DNA of 64,000 nucleotides from Arthrobacter sp. ES3-54 (GTDB taxonomy: Bacteria > Actinomycetota > Actinomycetes > Actinomycetales > Micrococcaceae), in NCBI RefSeq assembly GCF_029504395.1, contig NZ_JAQFIF010000003.1, positions 489,401-553,400 of the forward strand, read 5' to 3'. Below are positions 63,507 through 64,000 of this stretch, piece by piece. The position numbers and the translations under genes are program-made. The notes beneath the pieces were generated by a model that was given only the letters and a program-made list of their open reading frames with translations, searched no databases and had not been told where the DNA came from. Numbering within the stretch: the stretch's first letter is position 1; every line of letters begins with the position of its first letter.

Positions 63507-64000
63507 GTGAAAATCATTGCCGCTGAAGTCTTTGTGACCAGCCCCTCCCGGAACTTCGTGACCCTGCGGATCACCACCGAGGACGGGGTGACCGGGATCG
63601 GGGACGCGACCCTGAACGGGCGCGAGCTCGCGGTGGCCGCGTATCTGAAGGAGCATGTCGCGCAGCTGCTGATCGGCAAGGATCCGCACCGGATCGAGGA
63701 CACCTGGCAGTTCCTGTACCGGTCCTCGTACTGGCGCCGCGGCCCGGTCACGATGGCCGCGATCGCCGCGGTGGACATGGCGCTGTGGGACATCAAGGGC
63801 AAGCTCGCCGGGATGCCGGTCTACCAGCTGCTCGGCGGGGCGTCCCGGAACGGGCTGCGCGCCTATGGCCACGCCTCCGGCGCGGACCTGCCCTCGCTCT
63901 TCGATTCGGTCCGGGAGCACCTGGAGCTCGGCTACAAGTCGATCCGGATCCAGACCGCGGTCCCCGGGATCAAGGCCGTCTACGGGGTCGCGGCGCAGGC
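63507..64000 (+). CDS. manD: D-mannonate dehydratase (ManD, enolase superfamily), 5' part
   Basis: The window ends inside this gene; 164 codons are present. GTG 63507 follows AAAAGGA. The sequence [20 protein letters not shown], then [74 protein letters not shown], is the N-terminal capping domain and first barrel strand of enolase-superfamily ManD. ManD dehydrates D-mannonate to 2-keto-3-deoxygluconate. It is unrelated in fold to E. coli UxuA. Catalytic residues lie beyond the edge. It completes the glucuronate-to-KDG route with uxaC and uxuB. Confidence 0.92.
   Translation, partial: MKIIAAEVFVTSPSRNFVTLRITTEDGVTGIGDATLNGRELAVAAYLKEHVAQLLIGKDPHRIEDTWQFLYRSSYWRRGPVTMAAIAAVDMALWDIKGKLAGMPVYQLLGGASRNGLRAYGHASGADLPSLFDSVREHLELGYKSIRIQTAVPGIKAVYGVAAQ

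Overview
This 64 kb window is high-GC actinobacterial DNA. Gene content and protein style fit Arthrobacter, Pseudarthrobacter or a close Micrococcaceae relative; I infer this from the sequence and no database was searched. The pointers are GTG/TTG starts with strong Shine-Dalgarno sites, ATGA/GTGA-coupled operons, an Asp23/Gls24 operon, actinobacterial-type KdpDE and abundant LacI-family sugar regulons. The window is ordinary chromosome: I see no transposase, integrase, phage gene or CRISPR array.

Layout. 1-960: the start of a PHP-domain gene on the minus strand, a Glu-Asp-Phe tRNA cluster with a terminator, then repeats. 962-4019: a lipoprotein and a five-gene Asp23/Gls24-AmaP envelope operon. 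4065-8832: a LacI-controlled sugar ABC importer. 8892-10643: a conserved hypothetical protein and exonuclease III. 10775-15169: a valine catabolic cluster (mmsA, 3-hydroxyisobutyryl-CoA hydrolase, mmsB, enoyl-CoA hydratase). 15217-18396: a self-sufficient CYP102-type P450-reductase fusion. 19393-23107: a MarR regulator, an acyl-CoA synthetase and an acyl-CoA dehydrogenase. 23122-30650: kdpD-kdpE-diguanylate cyclase, divergent from an APC-type (KimA-like?) transporter. 30754-39983: cspA, an alpha/beta hydrolase, a PEP-synthase/rifampicin-phosphotransferase-like enzyme, a small ABM protein, a zinc alcohol dehydrogenase, a NarL-type two-component pair, an HbpS-like secreted protein and an ankyrin lipoprotein. 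40095-43793: CoA-transferase A/B, an SCP2-type thiolase and a divergent IclR regulator with two palindromic operators. 43959-44813: nadE.

45021-64000 is one large sugar-catabolic region. It has two LacI paralogues; two copies of a TIM-barrel isomerase plus Gfo/Idh/MocA dehydrogenase module, one on each side of a dipeptide-type ABC importer with a fused permease-ATPase; and a complete-looking glucuronide route: a GPH symporter, beta-glucuronidase, uronate isomerase, a mannitol-dehydrogenase-family fructuronate reductase and ManD mannonate dehydratase (cut by the window end). Four near-identical 16-bp operators (consensus TGRCAAYCGSTTGYCA) lie in front of four transcription units. In each, the right half-site is also the -35 box, and in three of the four a good -10 follows at exactly 17 bp. 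This suggests one co-regulated regulon. The most interesting hypothesis is that the paired isomerase/dehydrogenase modules form an oxidative (3-keto-type) glycoside-cleaving pathway that runs beside hydrolytic glucuronidase. That function is inferred, not shown.
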